From positions 1-64,000 of the forward strand of contig NZ_DATCTU010000081.1 of NCBI RefSeq assembly GCF_036567765.1: a stretch of DNA of 64,000 nt. The letters are read 5' to 3'. Made by a program: the position numbers and the translations under genes. The stretch comes from Pseudobacteroides sp. Its GTDB lineage: Bacteria; Bacillota; Clostridia; Acetivibrionales; DSM-2933. Below, piece by piece: positions 25,282 through 33,439 of this stretch. Under the pieces are notes generated by a model, which worked only from the letters and a program-made list of their open reading frames with translations, did not search any database and was not told where the DNA came from. Every line of letters starts with the position of its first letter. The stretch's first letter is position 1.

Positions 25282-26532
25282 TCAACCATTCCATACTTTT
25301 TTCATAATTCTAATGACAAATTTACAGCCTTTCTTTTCTTCACTGAATGCATAAACAGTCCCACCCTGTCCCTCTATAGCATTCTTTGCTATAAAAAGGC
25401 CTATGCCGATATTTGTAGGACTGTTACTGTTAGGCCCTTTATAAAATCTGTCAAATATTAATGGAAGCTCGCTTTTACTTATTCCCTCTCCATCATCTTC
25501 AATCCTGATTTCAACAAAAACATTGTTTTCCTCCCAGCTTATTTTTATGTTACCACCAGGCTTTACATGCTCTATTGAATTTTTAAAAATATTGGATACG
25601 GCCTCTGCAGTCCAGTTAACATCATGACTTACAACAATATCGGAAGAACCTTCCAAGAAAATCTTTATGCCTTTAGACTCGGCCATTGTTTTAAGCCCTT
25701 CAATGCTTTTTATAACTGTCTTTTCAATCAAGAGCTCCTGCTTTTCAAAAATCACCATTCTTCCTTCAAGTTTTGCCATTTTAAGAAGGTTCTTTACAAG
25801 CCACTCCATTCTTTCCAACTGATTTTTACTTTCTCTGATAAACTTTATGGCATCTTCCTTTGAAAGCTTATCATAATCCAAAAGTATTTCATTAAACATT
25901 ATAAGAGACGCCAATGGGGTTTTTAATTGATGGGATATATCGGTTATCAGCCTTTTTAGAAACAGCTTCTCCTTCTGTAATGCTTCTAATGTCTCAGTCA
26001 TTCTTTGTGCCATGGTGTTGAACTGGTAAACCAAAACGCCGAAATCTCCGTCCTCATTTTCCCCTTCAATTGTTCCAAATCTGCCTTCAACCAGAACCTC
26101 AGCTTCTGATGCAACCGTCCTGATCCTTCTGAATAATTTGTTATAGCCCCATATGATAATAAATAAAATAACTGCTGAAAAAACAATTATTATAGCAATT
26201 ACTCTGTAAAAAAGGCTTTTGTAGCCTTTATTCATTAATTCATTTTTGTACGCTGCTTGGGAATCATTGTACGAGTATTTATTAAACATTTCCTTTCCAC
26301 GGGCATAGTCTTTGTCATCACCAGAAATTATAGTTCTAACAATATCCTCTTCCATCTCAGGGTATTTTTTTACAAGACTTCCGGCAAGTGCTGTATTTTG
26401 TCTTATCTGAATTTTATTCATGGTATTGATAAAATTATTTAGAAATCCAAGGATTGCACCCGCAAAAGCCAAAAGCACTAACATCAGCAATATGAATGAC
26501 TTTCGCACCTCATAATTCTTAAAAAGCATCAA
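25282..26532 (-). CDS. sensor histidine kinase
   Basis: 416 residues. Two membrane helices (about 13-35 and 110-130) enclose an extracellular loop of about 75 residues; HAMP domain follows, then the HisKA H box ITDISHQLKTPLASL, N box AEAVSNIFKNSIEHV, G1 IEDDGEGIS and G2 NIGIGLFIAKNAI. It should phosphorylate the response regulator encoded 6 bases upstream in the same operon as an FtsX-like ABC exporter, so it probably senses an envelope stress or peptide. Start: TTG 26532 is 9 bases after GAGGTG; ATG 26529 is possible. Confidence 0.88.
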   Translation of the reverse strand: MMLFKNYEVRKSFILLMLVLLAFAGAILGFLNNFINTMNKIQIRQNTALAGSLVKKYPEMEEDIVRTIISGDDKDYARGKEMFNKYSYNDSQAAYKNELMNKGYKSLFYRVIAIIIVFSAVILFIIIWGYNKLFRRIRTVASEAEVLVEGRFGTIEGENEDGDFGVLVYQFNTMAQRMTETLEALQKEKLFLKRLITDISHQLKTPLASLIMFNEILLDYDKLSKEDAIKFIRESKNQLERMEWLVKNLLKMAKLEGRMVIFEKQELLIEKTVIKSIEGLKTMAESKGIKIFLEGSSDIVVSHDVNWTAEAVSNIFKNSIEHVKPGGNIKISWEENNVFVEIRIEDDGEGISKSELPLIFDRFYKGPNSNSPTNIGIGLFIAKNAIEGQGGTVYAFSEEKKGCKFVIRIMKKVWNG

Positions 26533-26538
26533 GACTCG

Positions 26539-27219
26539 TCACACCTCATCCTTCCACATATATCCAATACCCCTTAGTGTTTCTATATGCTTTTTACTCT
26601 CTGACTCAATCTTTTCTCTAAGCCTTTTAACATATACATTTAACGTATTATGGTCAATGAAGCTGCCATCAATATCCCAAAGCTTCTCTATAATCTGATT
26701 CCTTTCAAGTACCCTTTCCTTATTTTCAACCAACAGCAGCAAAAGCTTGTATTCTGCTGCTGTAAGGTTTACTTCGGCACCATCCATCATGACCTTGCAC
26801 TTTAACGGCTCTATACTTATATTGCCGCTTACTATTATGTTTGTCAGTTCATTCTTGTGTTGATCGGACCGTCTCCTCATGACAGCCTTTATCCTTGAGA
26901 GCATCTCACTAATCCTGACAGGCTTTGTAATGTAGTCATCCCCTCCTATATCAAGTCCGAAAACAACATTTGCCTCGCTGTCTAAAGCCGTTATAAAAAT
27001 GACCGGAACATTGCTCTTTGCTCTAAGTTCCATACAAAAATCATAGCCGCTTCCATCAGGCAGTGAAACATCCAAAAGTACAAGCTCTGTAGAATTGTCC
27101 AAAAGCCTTTGTGCTTCTTTTATTGTTCCTGCAATACTAACATTGAAACCTTCTTTTTTTAATGCGTATTCCATTCCAAGGGCCAAGGCCTTGTCGTCTT
27201 CCACAAGCATGACATTCAT
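26539..27219 (-). CDS. OmpR/PhoB-family response regulator
   Basis: 226 residues. Receiver domain with phospho-acceptor Asp in LVLLDVSLPDGSG, acidic pocket in MLVEDDKAL and Lys in GGDDYITKPVRISEM; C-terminal winged helix with NVYVKRLREKIE and IETLRGIGYMW. It lies between the ABC permease gene and the kinase gene and likely controls this operon. The longest frame starts at GTG 27228, but that GTG is part of the Shine-Dalgarno AAGGTG; ATG 27219 is correctly spaced. Confidence 0.9.
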   Translation of the reverse strand: MNVMLVEDDKALALGMEYALKKEGFNVSIAGTIKEAQRLLDNSTELVLLDVSLPDGSGYDFCMELRAKSNVPVIFITALDSEANVVFGLDIGGDDYITKPVRISEMLSRIKAVMRRRSDQHKNELTNIIVSGNISIEPLKCKVMMDGAEVNLTAAEYKLLLLLVENKERVLERNQIIEKLWDIDGSFIDHNTLNVYVKRLREKIESESKKHIETLRGIGYMWKDEV

Positions 27220-27244
27220 ATTTTTCACCTTTTCTTATTAATAA

Positions 27245-29740
27245 TCAATCCTCTACCCTTAATGCTTCAACAATATTCATTTCATTCAGCTTCCTTAGAG
27301 GAATAAGAACAGCTAAAAACGTTATTGCTATAACACCGGCAGAACCTGCTATGTAAGGCCAAACCGGCATTGTGTAGCCAATAAACCCTAGAGGGTTTTT
27401 TACAATAACTCCGTATTTGGTCAGCAGGAAAGCCGCCGGGATACCTGCAATGCATGCAAATACTCCAAATAAGGTTCCTTCCAATAAAACAAGCTTTATA
27501 AATTGCCACTTTGTCATGCCTATTGCCTTAAAAACGGCATATTCCCTTTTCTTGACCAAAAGATTTATCGTTACAGTATTAATTATGTTTACACCTGATA
27601 TAAGGACAATAAGGGATATAAAACCATATACCAGTATCATCAATTGATTTATAAGATCATTTGACTTCTTTTCCTGCTCATAAATATCATAGTATGTCAC
27701 TGAATTCTCATCAGCAATAACATTGAGTTTTTCAAAAATCCCATCTCTGCTTTCCTGTGAATCAAACATAATACCTAGCGTATTGTAGTTCATTACTCCT
27801 GTTAACCTTTTAAAGCTTTCATCCGACATTATTATACCAAATCCGTTTAATATTGGCGAGCCATTTAGTGTTTCGTAGTCAACAACCTCTGAAATCTTAA
27901 AATCAACCATATCATTCTTCGCCAAAAACTTTTTTATCAGCCCTTTGTCTTTTTTATTTATATATTCACGGCTAAGCTTTGGAAGTTTAATGCTCTGGCC
28001 TTTTTTATAAGAGGTAAATCCATCATAAAACAGGCTCTTGTCCTCATTTCCCATTGCTTTATTGACTATAATAACCTCTTCACCTCTTCTAAACTTATCA
28101 TAATCAACATGCTTTTTATTGTCCTTATTAAAAAACTCAAGGGCTTTTTTATCGTAGCTGATGATTTGAACATTTGGAATATAATAGTCCCTATATTCCT
28201 CAATACCGCCCTTTTTTACTAAAGACTCTACAAATTTTTTATTCACTGAGCTTTTTTCAACTAACATGGGAAGCTCTACATAGTTTAGTTTGTATACATC
28301 TTTAATCCCATTAATTTTTGCAAGCTTATCCCCAAAATCATCACCCATACTGAAATTTTGCGACATATAAATTGCCTGAACCTTCACATTGACTGTTATT
28401 ATTTTATTTGACTCTAAAATAATATCTATCAGATTAGAAAAGAAAATAAACATAATTAATGATAGAGACAAAGATATGCAAGTAACATAAAACCGCTTTC
28501 TGTTTCTCTTGATATTTTTGTAAGCAACCTGCCCCTCAAACCCGAAAAACAGCTTAGCCAATCTGCCCCTTCTGCGTTTTATCTTTTCCCCCTTTAGTAC
28601 ATTGGTTCCTTTTATGGCATCCACCGGTGAAACCCTTGACGCAGAAAATGCAGGAAGGAGTACCGAGATAAAAACAGTAGCTATACCTAAAGCTGCTGCT
28701 ACCAAAACTACCTTAGGATAGAAACCTATTTTGAAAGCTCCCAAAAACCCTGACATCATAACACCAAATACAATAAAAGCACCAAGATAACCTATTGTTA
28801 TACCTGCGGGCACGGCAATTCCGCTCATGATTATTGCTTCTTTTATAACCAGGCTGCTTATCTGCCCCTTGGTTGCACCTATACTTCTTAAAATTCCAAA
28901 ATGCTTTATTCTCTCCATTACCGATATGCTGAATGCATTATATATAACCACCACTGTACATACTACAACCAATGCGAAAATGAAAAAGAATATGGTTCCA
29001 ACAGCATCATTTTTCTTTTTATCCGGGCCTTGCCCTATTAGATATAACATGCTTGAGTTTGGATCAATCTTTGTATTGGTAACTTTAGCAATGCTCTCAG
29101 CAGCTTTCATTTTGTCATTTTTATCTTTTAGGTTTGCATAATAAATATATTTGTCCCCAGCATTTATATTGTTATCTATAAGGCCTAGAGCTGTATTGTT
29201 AATCATATTGCTTTCATAAGCTCCAACTATTTTATAAACGACATGGCTCTTATTATTGCTTATACTGATTGTACCCTCTAAGGTATCTGCAATTCCCTTT
29301 TCTTTTAATACATTATAGTATTTTCTATCCACTATGACTTCATTGCTTTTCCCGGGCAATCTGCCAACTGCCATTTTGACTTTGAAAATATCCTTGTATG
29401 CATCAGTATCATATGCCTTCACATGTACTTTCCGTAGGGATCCAGTAAGCAGCTTGGTGTCCAGGTTAATATCCCCAATCTCTTTTACAGTTCCGCCGTT
29501 TTTTATTTCTGAATTGTTAATTATTTGCTTAAGTTTATCACCGGATACGTCCAAAAAAGCTATCTCGTAGTTACCTACACTCTCTTTTACATCTTCGATT
29601 TCATTTTCCTTACCGCTGAAATAGATCCCCCCTATGACAGTAAACATGGATATGGCAATAATGATGCCAGTGAGGGTCAGAATTGTTCTTGCCTTGTGCT
29701 CTTTAAGATACTTTATAGTCAGTCCCTTATAGCTGTTCAT
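27245..29740 (-). CDS. FtsX/MacB-like ABC transporter permease
   Basis: 831 residues. Two FtsX-type modules: helix near 17-36, a large extracellular domain to about 245, three helices between 245 and 370 (FFFIFALVVVCTVVVIYNAF), then a second half with an extracellular domain at about 430-690 and three C-terminal helices. RSIGATKGQISSLVIKEA and KAIGMTKWQFIKLVLLEG are the duplicated cytoplasmic coupling motifs. It starts inside the stop of the ATPase gene (ATGA overlap). This class exports lipids, peptides or antibiotics, or works as a mechanotransmitter; with the adjacent kinase it resembles peptide-resistance modules, but the substrate is unknown. Confidence 0.87.
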   Translation of the reverse strand: MNSYKGLTIKYLKEHKARTILTLTGIIIAISMFTVIGGIYFSGKENEIEDVKESVGNYEIAFLDVSGDKLKQIINNSEIKNGGTVKEIGDINLDTKLLTGSLRKVHVKAYDTDAYKDIFKVKMAVGRLPGKSNEVIVDRKYYNVLKEKGIADTLEGTISISNNKSHVVYKIVGAYESNMINNTALGLIDNNINAGDKYIYYANLKDKNDKMKAAESIAKVTNTKIDPNSSMLYLIGQGPDKKKNDAVGTIFFFIFALVVVCTVVVIYNAFSISVMERIKHFGILRSIGATKGQISSLVIKEAIIMSGIAVPAGITIGYLGAFIVFGVMMSGFLGAFKIGFYPKVVLVAAALGIATVFISVLLPAFSASRVSPVDAIKGTNVLKGEKIKRRRGRLAKLFFGFEGQVAYKNIKRNRKRFYVTCISLSLSLIMFIFFSNLIDIILESNKIITVNVKVQAIYMSQNFSMGDDFGDKLAKINGIKDVYKLNYVELPMLVEKSSVNKKFVESLVKKGGIEEYRDYYIPNVQIISYDKKALEFFNKDNKKHVDYDKFRRGEEVIIVNKAMGNEDKSLFYDGFTSYKKGQSIKLPKLSREYINKKDKGLIKKFLAKNDMVDFKISEVVDYETLNGSPILNGFGIIMSDESFKRLTGVMNYNTLGIMFDSQESRDGIFEKLNVIADENSVTYYDIYEQEKKSNDLINQLMILVYGFISLIVLISGVNIINTVTINLLVKKREYAVFKAIGMTKWQFIKLVLLEGTLFGVFACIAGIPAAFLLTKYGVIVKNPLGFIGYTMPVWPYIAGSAGVIAITFLAVLIPLRKLNEMNIVEALRVED

Positions 29741-30420
29741 TTTCTCATCACCTCATCCGCAAAAATTTTCCCGTCTATTATGCTTATTACTCTATTTGCC
29801 TGGGAGGCGATGTTCATGTCATGAGTTATTAATATAAGTGTCTGATTATACTTTTGTGCGGAATATTTCATAAGTTCCAAGACTTCCTTGGAGTTTTTGG
29901 AGTCAAGGTTCCCGGTAGGCTCATCTGCCAATATTATCGCAGGCTTGTTTGATAGTGCCCTGCCAATGGAAACCCTCTGCTGCTGTCCTCCGGAAAGTTG
30001 AGAAGGAAGGTGATTTCTCCTGTCTGTTAGGTTTAGGATCCCCAAAAGCTCATCAATATAACTTTTATCCTGCTTTCTGTTGTCCAAAAGCAGAGGCATC
30101 AGAATATTCTCCTCAGTTGTCAGAACTGGTATAAGGTTATATGACTGAAAAACAAAGCCTACCTTCCTTCTCCTTAAAATAGAAAGCTGTTTTTCCCTAA
30201 GGCCGTATATGTCTACACCTTCTATAAACACCTTTCCTTTTGTCGGTTTATCCACCCCTCCTATAAGGTGCAGTAATGTACTCTTTCCCGATCCACTTGG
30301 ACCAACTATTGCTACAAATTCTCCTTTCTCTACTGCAAAGCTAATGTTTTCTATAGCAACAACCTCATTATCGCCTTTTCCATATGTTTTTGTAAGATTT
30401 TCGACTTTTAATATTTCCAT
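29737..30420 (-). CDS. ABC transporter ATP-binding protein (MacB/LolD type)
   Basis: 227 residues. Walker A GPSGSGKSTLLHLIG, Q-loop FVFQSYNLIP, signature LSGGQQQRVSIGRAL, Walker B AIILADEPTGNLDS, H-loop ILITHDMN. The first gene of the ATPase-permease-regulator-kinase operon, it forms the exporter with the 831-residue permease. AAAGGAG lies about 9 bases before the ATG. The 96 bases upstream probably hold the operon promoter. Confidence 0.92.
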   Translation of the reverse strand: MEILKVENLTKTYGKGDNEVVAIENISFAVEKGEFVAIVGPSGSGKSTLLHLIGGVDKPTKGKVFIEGVDIYGLREKQLSILRRRKVGFVFQSYNLIPVLTTEENILMPLLLDNRKQDKSYIDELLGILNLTDRRNHLPSQLSGGQQQRVSIGRALSNKPAIILADEPTGNLDSKNSKEVLELMKYSAQKYNQTLILITHDMNIASQANRVISIIDGKIFADEVMRK

Positions 30421-30516
30421 CTTCGGCTACTCCTTTATTTTGTATTGATTTTATAGTCTAATTGTAGCCTCTGAATATTACATATCGATTAAAATTAAGA
30501 TTACATTTTTGTAATT

Positions 30517-31257
30517 TTACCTTATTATAACCGTCGTCCCATTTTTCACATATTTATATATTTCCTCAACATCCTGATTGTACATTCCTATGCATCCGGC
30601 TGTCCAATCCCTTGGATAATCAGGTGTTGCACCTCCATGAATTCCGATATAACTGCCAAGTTTTGTCGTCTGAGGAGGCATTACCTTATCTGAATAACTT
30701 TCTTTAATTTTATTATAATCATCTTTTGAAATCATTTTCTTCTCAAGTCCTTCTTCTGCTGCTTCTAAGCCCGGGTAGCTAAGCATCATCCATCTGCTTC
30801 CAAGATAGGTCTTAGGTGGGTCATATACTTCCTTTTGACATATATAGAAAACCCCTATAGGAGTTTTGTAATCCCCTTCCTTTTCCTTCTTACCGTCTTT
30901 TGACCTCTTTCCTGCGGAAACAGCATATTGCTTGATGACTTCTTCCTTGTATTTTAAGTATAGTGTCCTGCTATCTAAATCAATCAGTATACTAAAGTTT
31001 CCCTTGTCATCAATATTCTTAGACCTCAATATCTCATCCAACTGCATATCTGGCTTGACACTTCTTAAGTGTACTTTATCCGATGCAACCTCGTTGTTTT
31101 TCCATTCACGATCGGGAGCCTGGAAAGCCGAAGTAACCTTATTCTTGGCATAAACAGTTGCATCCTCCAGCTTCGTAGACATAAACTTAAAATTAACTGC
31201 TGTGATAGTTATCAAAGGTATTAAAACCAACAAACCAATAAAATATTTTTTCATCAT
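30517..31257 (-). CDS. L,D-transpeptidase (YkuD domain)
   Basis: 246 residues. An N-terminal membrane/signal helix (FIGLLVLIPLITITAVNF) precedes a YkuD domain with catalytic His and Cys in YIGIHGGATPDYPRDW and TAGCIGMYNQDVEEIY. Such enzymes make 3-3 peptidoglycan cross-links or attach proteins to the wall. It is the last of a three-gene envelope operon, 5 bases after the YdcF gene. Start 31257 (ATG ATG) follows AGGTGAA; the second ATG at 31254 is equally plausible. A short AT-rich hairpin follows the stop. Confidence 0.87.
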   Translation of the reverse strand: MMKKYFIGLLVLIPLITITAVNFKFMSTKLEDATVYAKNKVTSAFQAPDREWKNNEVASDKVHLRSVKPDMQLDEILRSKNIDDKGNFSILIDLDSRTLYLKYKEEVIKQYAVSAGKRSKDGKKEKEGDYKTPIGVFYICQKEVYDPPKTYLGSRWMMLSYPGLEAAEEGLEKKMISKDDYNKIKESYSDKVMPPQTTKLGSYIGIHGGATPDYPRDWTAGCIGMYNQDVEEIYKYVKNGTTVIIR

Positions 31258-31262
31258 TTCAC

Positions 31263-31898
31263 CTACCTATCCAATAAAAAACTTTTTATATTTGATACAA
31301 TTTCTCTTAAATAATAGTAAGGCTTTAAATAATCCACAGTCACAGATGGTGAACCCTTAGCCTCAATACCTAGCCTTTTGGACAACCACAGGGATCTGAA
31401 CACATGAAAATCGCTTGTTACAACAACCGCATCCCTAAATCCTTGTCTCTCCATTACAACCTTGGAGAACTTAAGGTTTTCATAGGTACTGGTGGACTTG
31501 TCCTCTTCGAAAATCACATTTTCGGCAACACCCTTTCTTATGAACCATTTCTTCATAGCTTTAGCTTCAGTAATTATCTCATCAGGTCCCTGACCACCGC
31601 TTACAATAATATTCTTTGCTATTCCGTTTTTATATAGCTCCAAAGCATTTTGGAGCCTGTATTCCAGCATTTCGCTAGGACCTTCACCCCATATCTGGCA
31701 TCCTAATACTATCATAACATCAGCGTTTTGAGGCTTGGTATTTTTTGCACCATTAAAAATAAATAAAAATAGTATTAATGATGGGATTATAATAGTAGCG
31801 ACAATAATTATGACAACTTTTCTCATCAATCGGATGACTGAATACATCCTTGATTTAAAGCCATCTTCATGTTTTTTCCGCACTGCCCTTAATAACAT
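31263..31898 (-). CDS. YdcF/SanA-like DUF218 membrane-anchored protein
   Basis: 211 residues. One N-terminal helix (VVIIIVATIIIPSLILFLFI) and a DUF218 domain: ADVMIVLGCQIWGEGPSEM, NIIVSGGQGPDE, EAKAMKKWFIRKGV, VVTSDFHVFRSLWL. Family members affect envelope permeability and may act on lipid-linked or nucleotide-like substrates. It overlaps the upstream lipoprotein gene by 32 bases; the overlap is credible because GGGAGGT lies 8 bases before ATG 31898, inside that gene. This points to translational coupling with the lipoprotein and the L,D-transpeptidase downstream. Confidence 0.82.
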   Translation of the reverse strand: MLLRAVRKKHEDGFKSRMYSVIRLMRKVVIIIVATIIIPSLILFLFIFNGAKNTKPQNADVMIVLGCQIWGEGPSEMLEYRLQNALELYKNGIAKNIIVSGGQGPDEIITEAKAMKKWFIRKGVAENVIFEEDKSTSTYENLKFSKVVMERQGFRDAVVVTSDFHVFRSLWLSKRLGIEAKGSPSVTVDYLKPYYYLREIVSNIKSFLLDR

Positions 31899-33129
31899 CC
31901 TGTGTTACCTCCCTAAAAAAGCTAATAATCCCGGATGTTGCTGTTTGTCTTTCCGGTTCCTGATTTATTATATCGCCCGTCTCTTTTATTGAAGTCATAT
32001 TTAGGCTTATTAAATAAACCCTGCTATCCTTATATTCCTCACTTCCGTTTGTTGTAAAAACCAGCTTGTTACCGCTTTGGGCCCATGCTATGCTCCCTTC
32101 TGAATTCATTCCCTGTGTAAGCTGCTCTTTATTTGTCCCATCGCTTTTCATGATAAATATATCATTCCTATTGGTTTTCCCGCCTGAGAATGCAATCCAC
32201 CCTCCATTGGCAGACCATGAAACTCCTGCTATATCAACCTGTTCATCCAATTCCTTTTTTTCACTATCCAAAAAGTTATACGTAAGTAATTTTTGTGCAC
32301 TAACCCTGTCTCTTGAATTCTTAACATAAGCTATACTGCTTCCTGTCGGTGATAATGCAAATAAACTTACATCCTTATCTATTAAAACGAATTCTTTATT
32401 AATAAGATCAAGTACATAGAGATCCTTTTTGCCTTCATCAACAGACCTTCCCAAAAACAAATACCTTCCTCTATCAAAATCAATTACAGCATCCTCTATA
32501 GAGCTGATTTTGGGAATATTTATATTCTCAAATTTCAAATCTTCTTGCTTTTTCATATCCCTCTGTCTTATATCTCCGATTTTCATAATCCTGCTCCTTG
32601 ATTTGCCGGCATGGCTCATAAGACCATATACCTTTGAACCTAGATACCTGTTTAGATATATTATTGGATTTGAAACCAAAACCTCGTGTTCCCCATAAAA
32701 TGAATAATCAGGAGTCCTTGAAATCGCAAGAGAGTTTTTGCCCTTCTGCGGATTTATGGAAGCAAGCATTGATACTCCACTTTCTTCCAGGCTTATAAGA
32801 TTTTTGCCATAAAGAGCATATTTAAAATCTTTTGAAAAACATAATTTGCTGCTATCATCATATATAGAAGCGAAAACCAACTTTTTCTCCTTTGTTTTAA
32901 TATCAATACTGTAAAACTCTATCTCCCTGCTGTTTTTAGCAGTTCGCACAATAAGTCTTTCTCCTGTAAAGCCTTCAACATCTCCCGGACATATTTCGCT
33001 TAAACCTACCAAAAGGCTGTTATTCGAAGTTCCTGCCCCTTTTATGACAGTCACCTTATTATCGGAACTGCATCCTGCTGTTATAAAAAGCAGAAAACTT
33101 ACTACAAATGACAGTAATTTAATTTTCAA
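31867..33129 (-). CDS. TolB-like beta-propeller lipoprotein
   Basis: 420 residues from TTG 33129. The signal sequence KIKLLSFVVSFLLFITAGCS ends in a lipobox (TAGC), so the mature protein is anchored to the outer face of the membrane by a lipidated Cys. The rest is a WD40/TolB-like propeller with repeats such as LFALSPTGSSIAYVKNS, SWSANGGWIAFSG and AWAQSGNKLVFTTNG. The longest frame starts at 33186, but the only good Shine-Dalgarno, GGGAGG, is 7 bases before TTG 33129, and that start also gives a normal lipoprotein signal. First gene of the operon with ydcF-like and L,D-transpeptidase genes; probably a scaffold or sensor at the wall. Confidence 0.78.
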   Translation of the reverse strand: MKIKLLSFVVSFLLFITAGCSSDNKVTVIKGAGTSNNSLLVGLSEICPGDVEGFTGERLIVRTAKNSREIEFYSIDIKTKEKKLVFASIYDDSSKLCFSKDFKYALYGKNLISLEESGVSMLASINPQKGKNSLAISRTPDYSFYGEHEVLVSNPIIYLNRYLGSKVYGLMSHAGKSRSRIMKIGDIRQRDMKKQEDLKFENINIPKISSIEDAVIDFDRGRYLFLGRSVDEGKKDLYVLDLINKEFVLIDKDVSLFALSPTGSSIAYVKNSRDRVSAQKLLTYNFLDSEKKELDEQVDIAGVSWSANGGWIAFSGGKTNRNDIFIMKSDGTNKEQLTQGMNSEGSIAWAQSGNKLVFTTNGSEEYKDSRVYLISLNMTSIKETGDIINQEPERQTATSGIISFFREVTQDVIKGSAEKT

Positions 33130-33272
33130 ATATTCATCCTCCCTATCCATGTATCTGATTTTTTTCATTCCCTGCAACCACTTCAATACTTATGAGATAA
33201 ATAATACATGATAATTATAATAATAGGGTAAAGCGGATGTAACAAATTTGTAAATAATTGATATTGAAATTT

Positions 33273-33294
33273 ACCCCATAATTTCTAGACATAA
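33273..33294 (+). repeat. two-hairpin repeat, tail-only copy H
   Basis: ACCCCATAATTTCTAGACAT plus AA: the conserved end of the family, running directly into the terminator stem that begins at 33292. Confidence 0.6.
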
Positions 33295-33325
33295 TAAAAG
33301 GCCGAAAATCCCCGGCCTTTTATTA
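33292..33325 (-). terminator. intrinsic terminator of the DUF362-dockerin gene
   Basis: TAATAAAAGGCCG (33292-33304) pairs exactly with 33313-33325 around 8 bases, 114 bases past the stop codon. Confidence 0.8.
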
Positions 33326-33385
33326 TACAATATAATCTCATAAGTTTTATAAAAATCTCATTATTAAATTTTTCCAGTTATTTTT

Positions 33386-33403
33386 AGTCATGATAGTCAT
33401 GAT
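33386..33403. repeat. tandem pair of AGTCATGAT
   Basis: Two adjacent 9-bp copies lie just past the end of the DUF362-dockerin gene. The octamer AGTCATGA also forms the inverted repeat in the GH9 leader. Confidence 0.5.
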
Positions 33404-33439
33404 CAAAAAATAAATTCCGCTTAAATTTTCAATCATACC

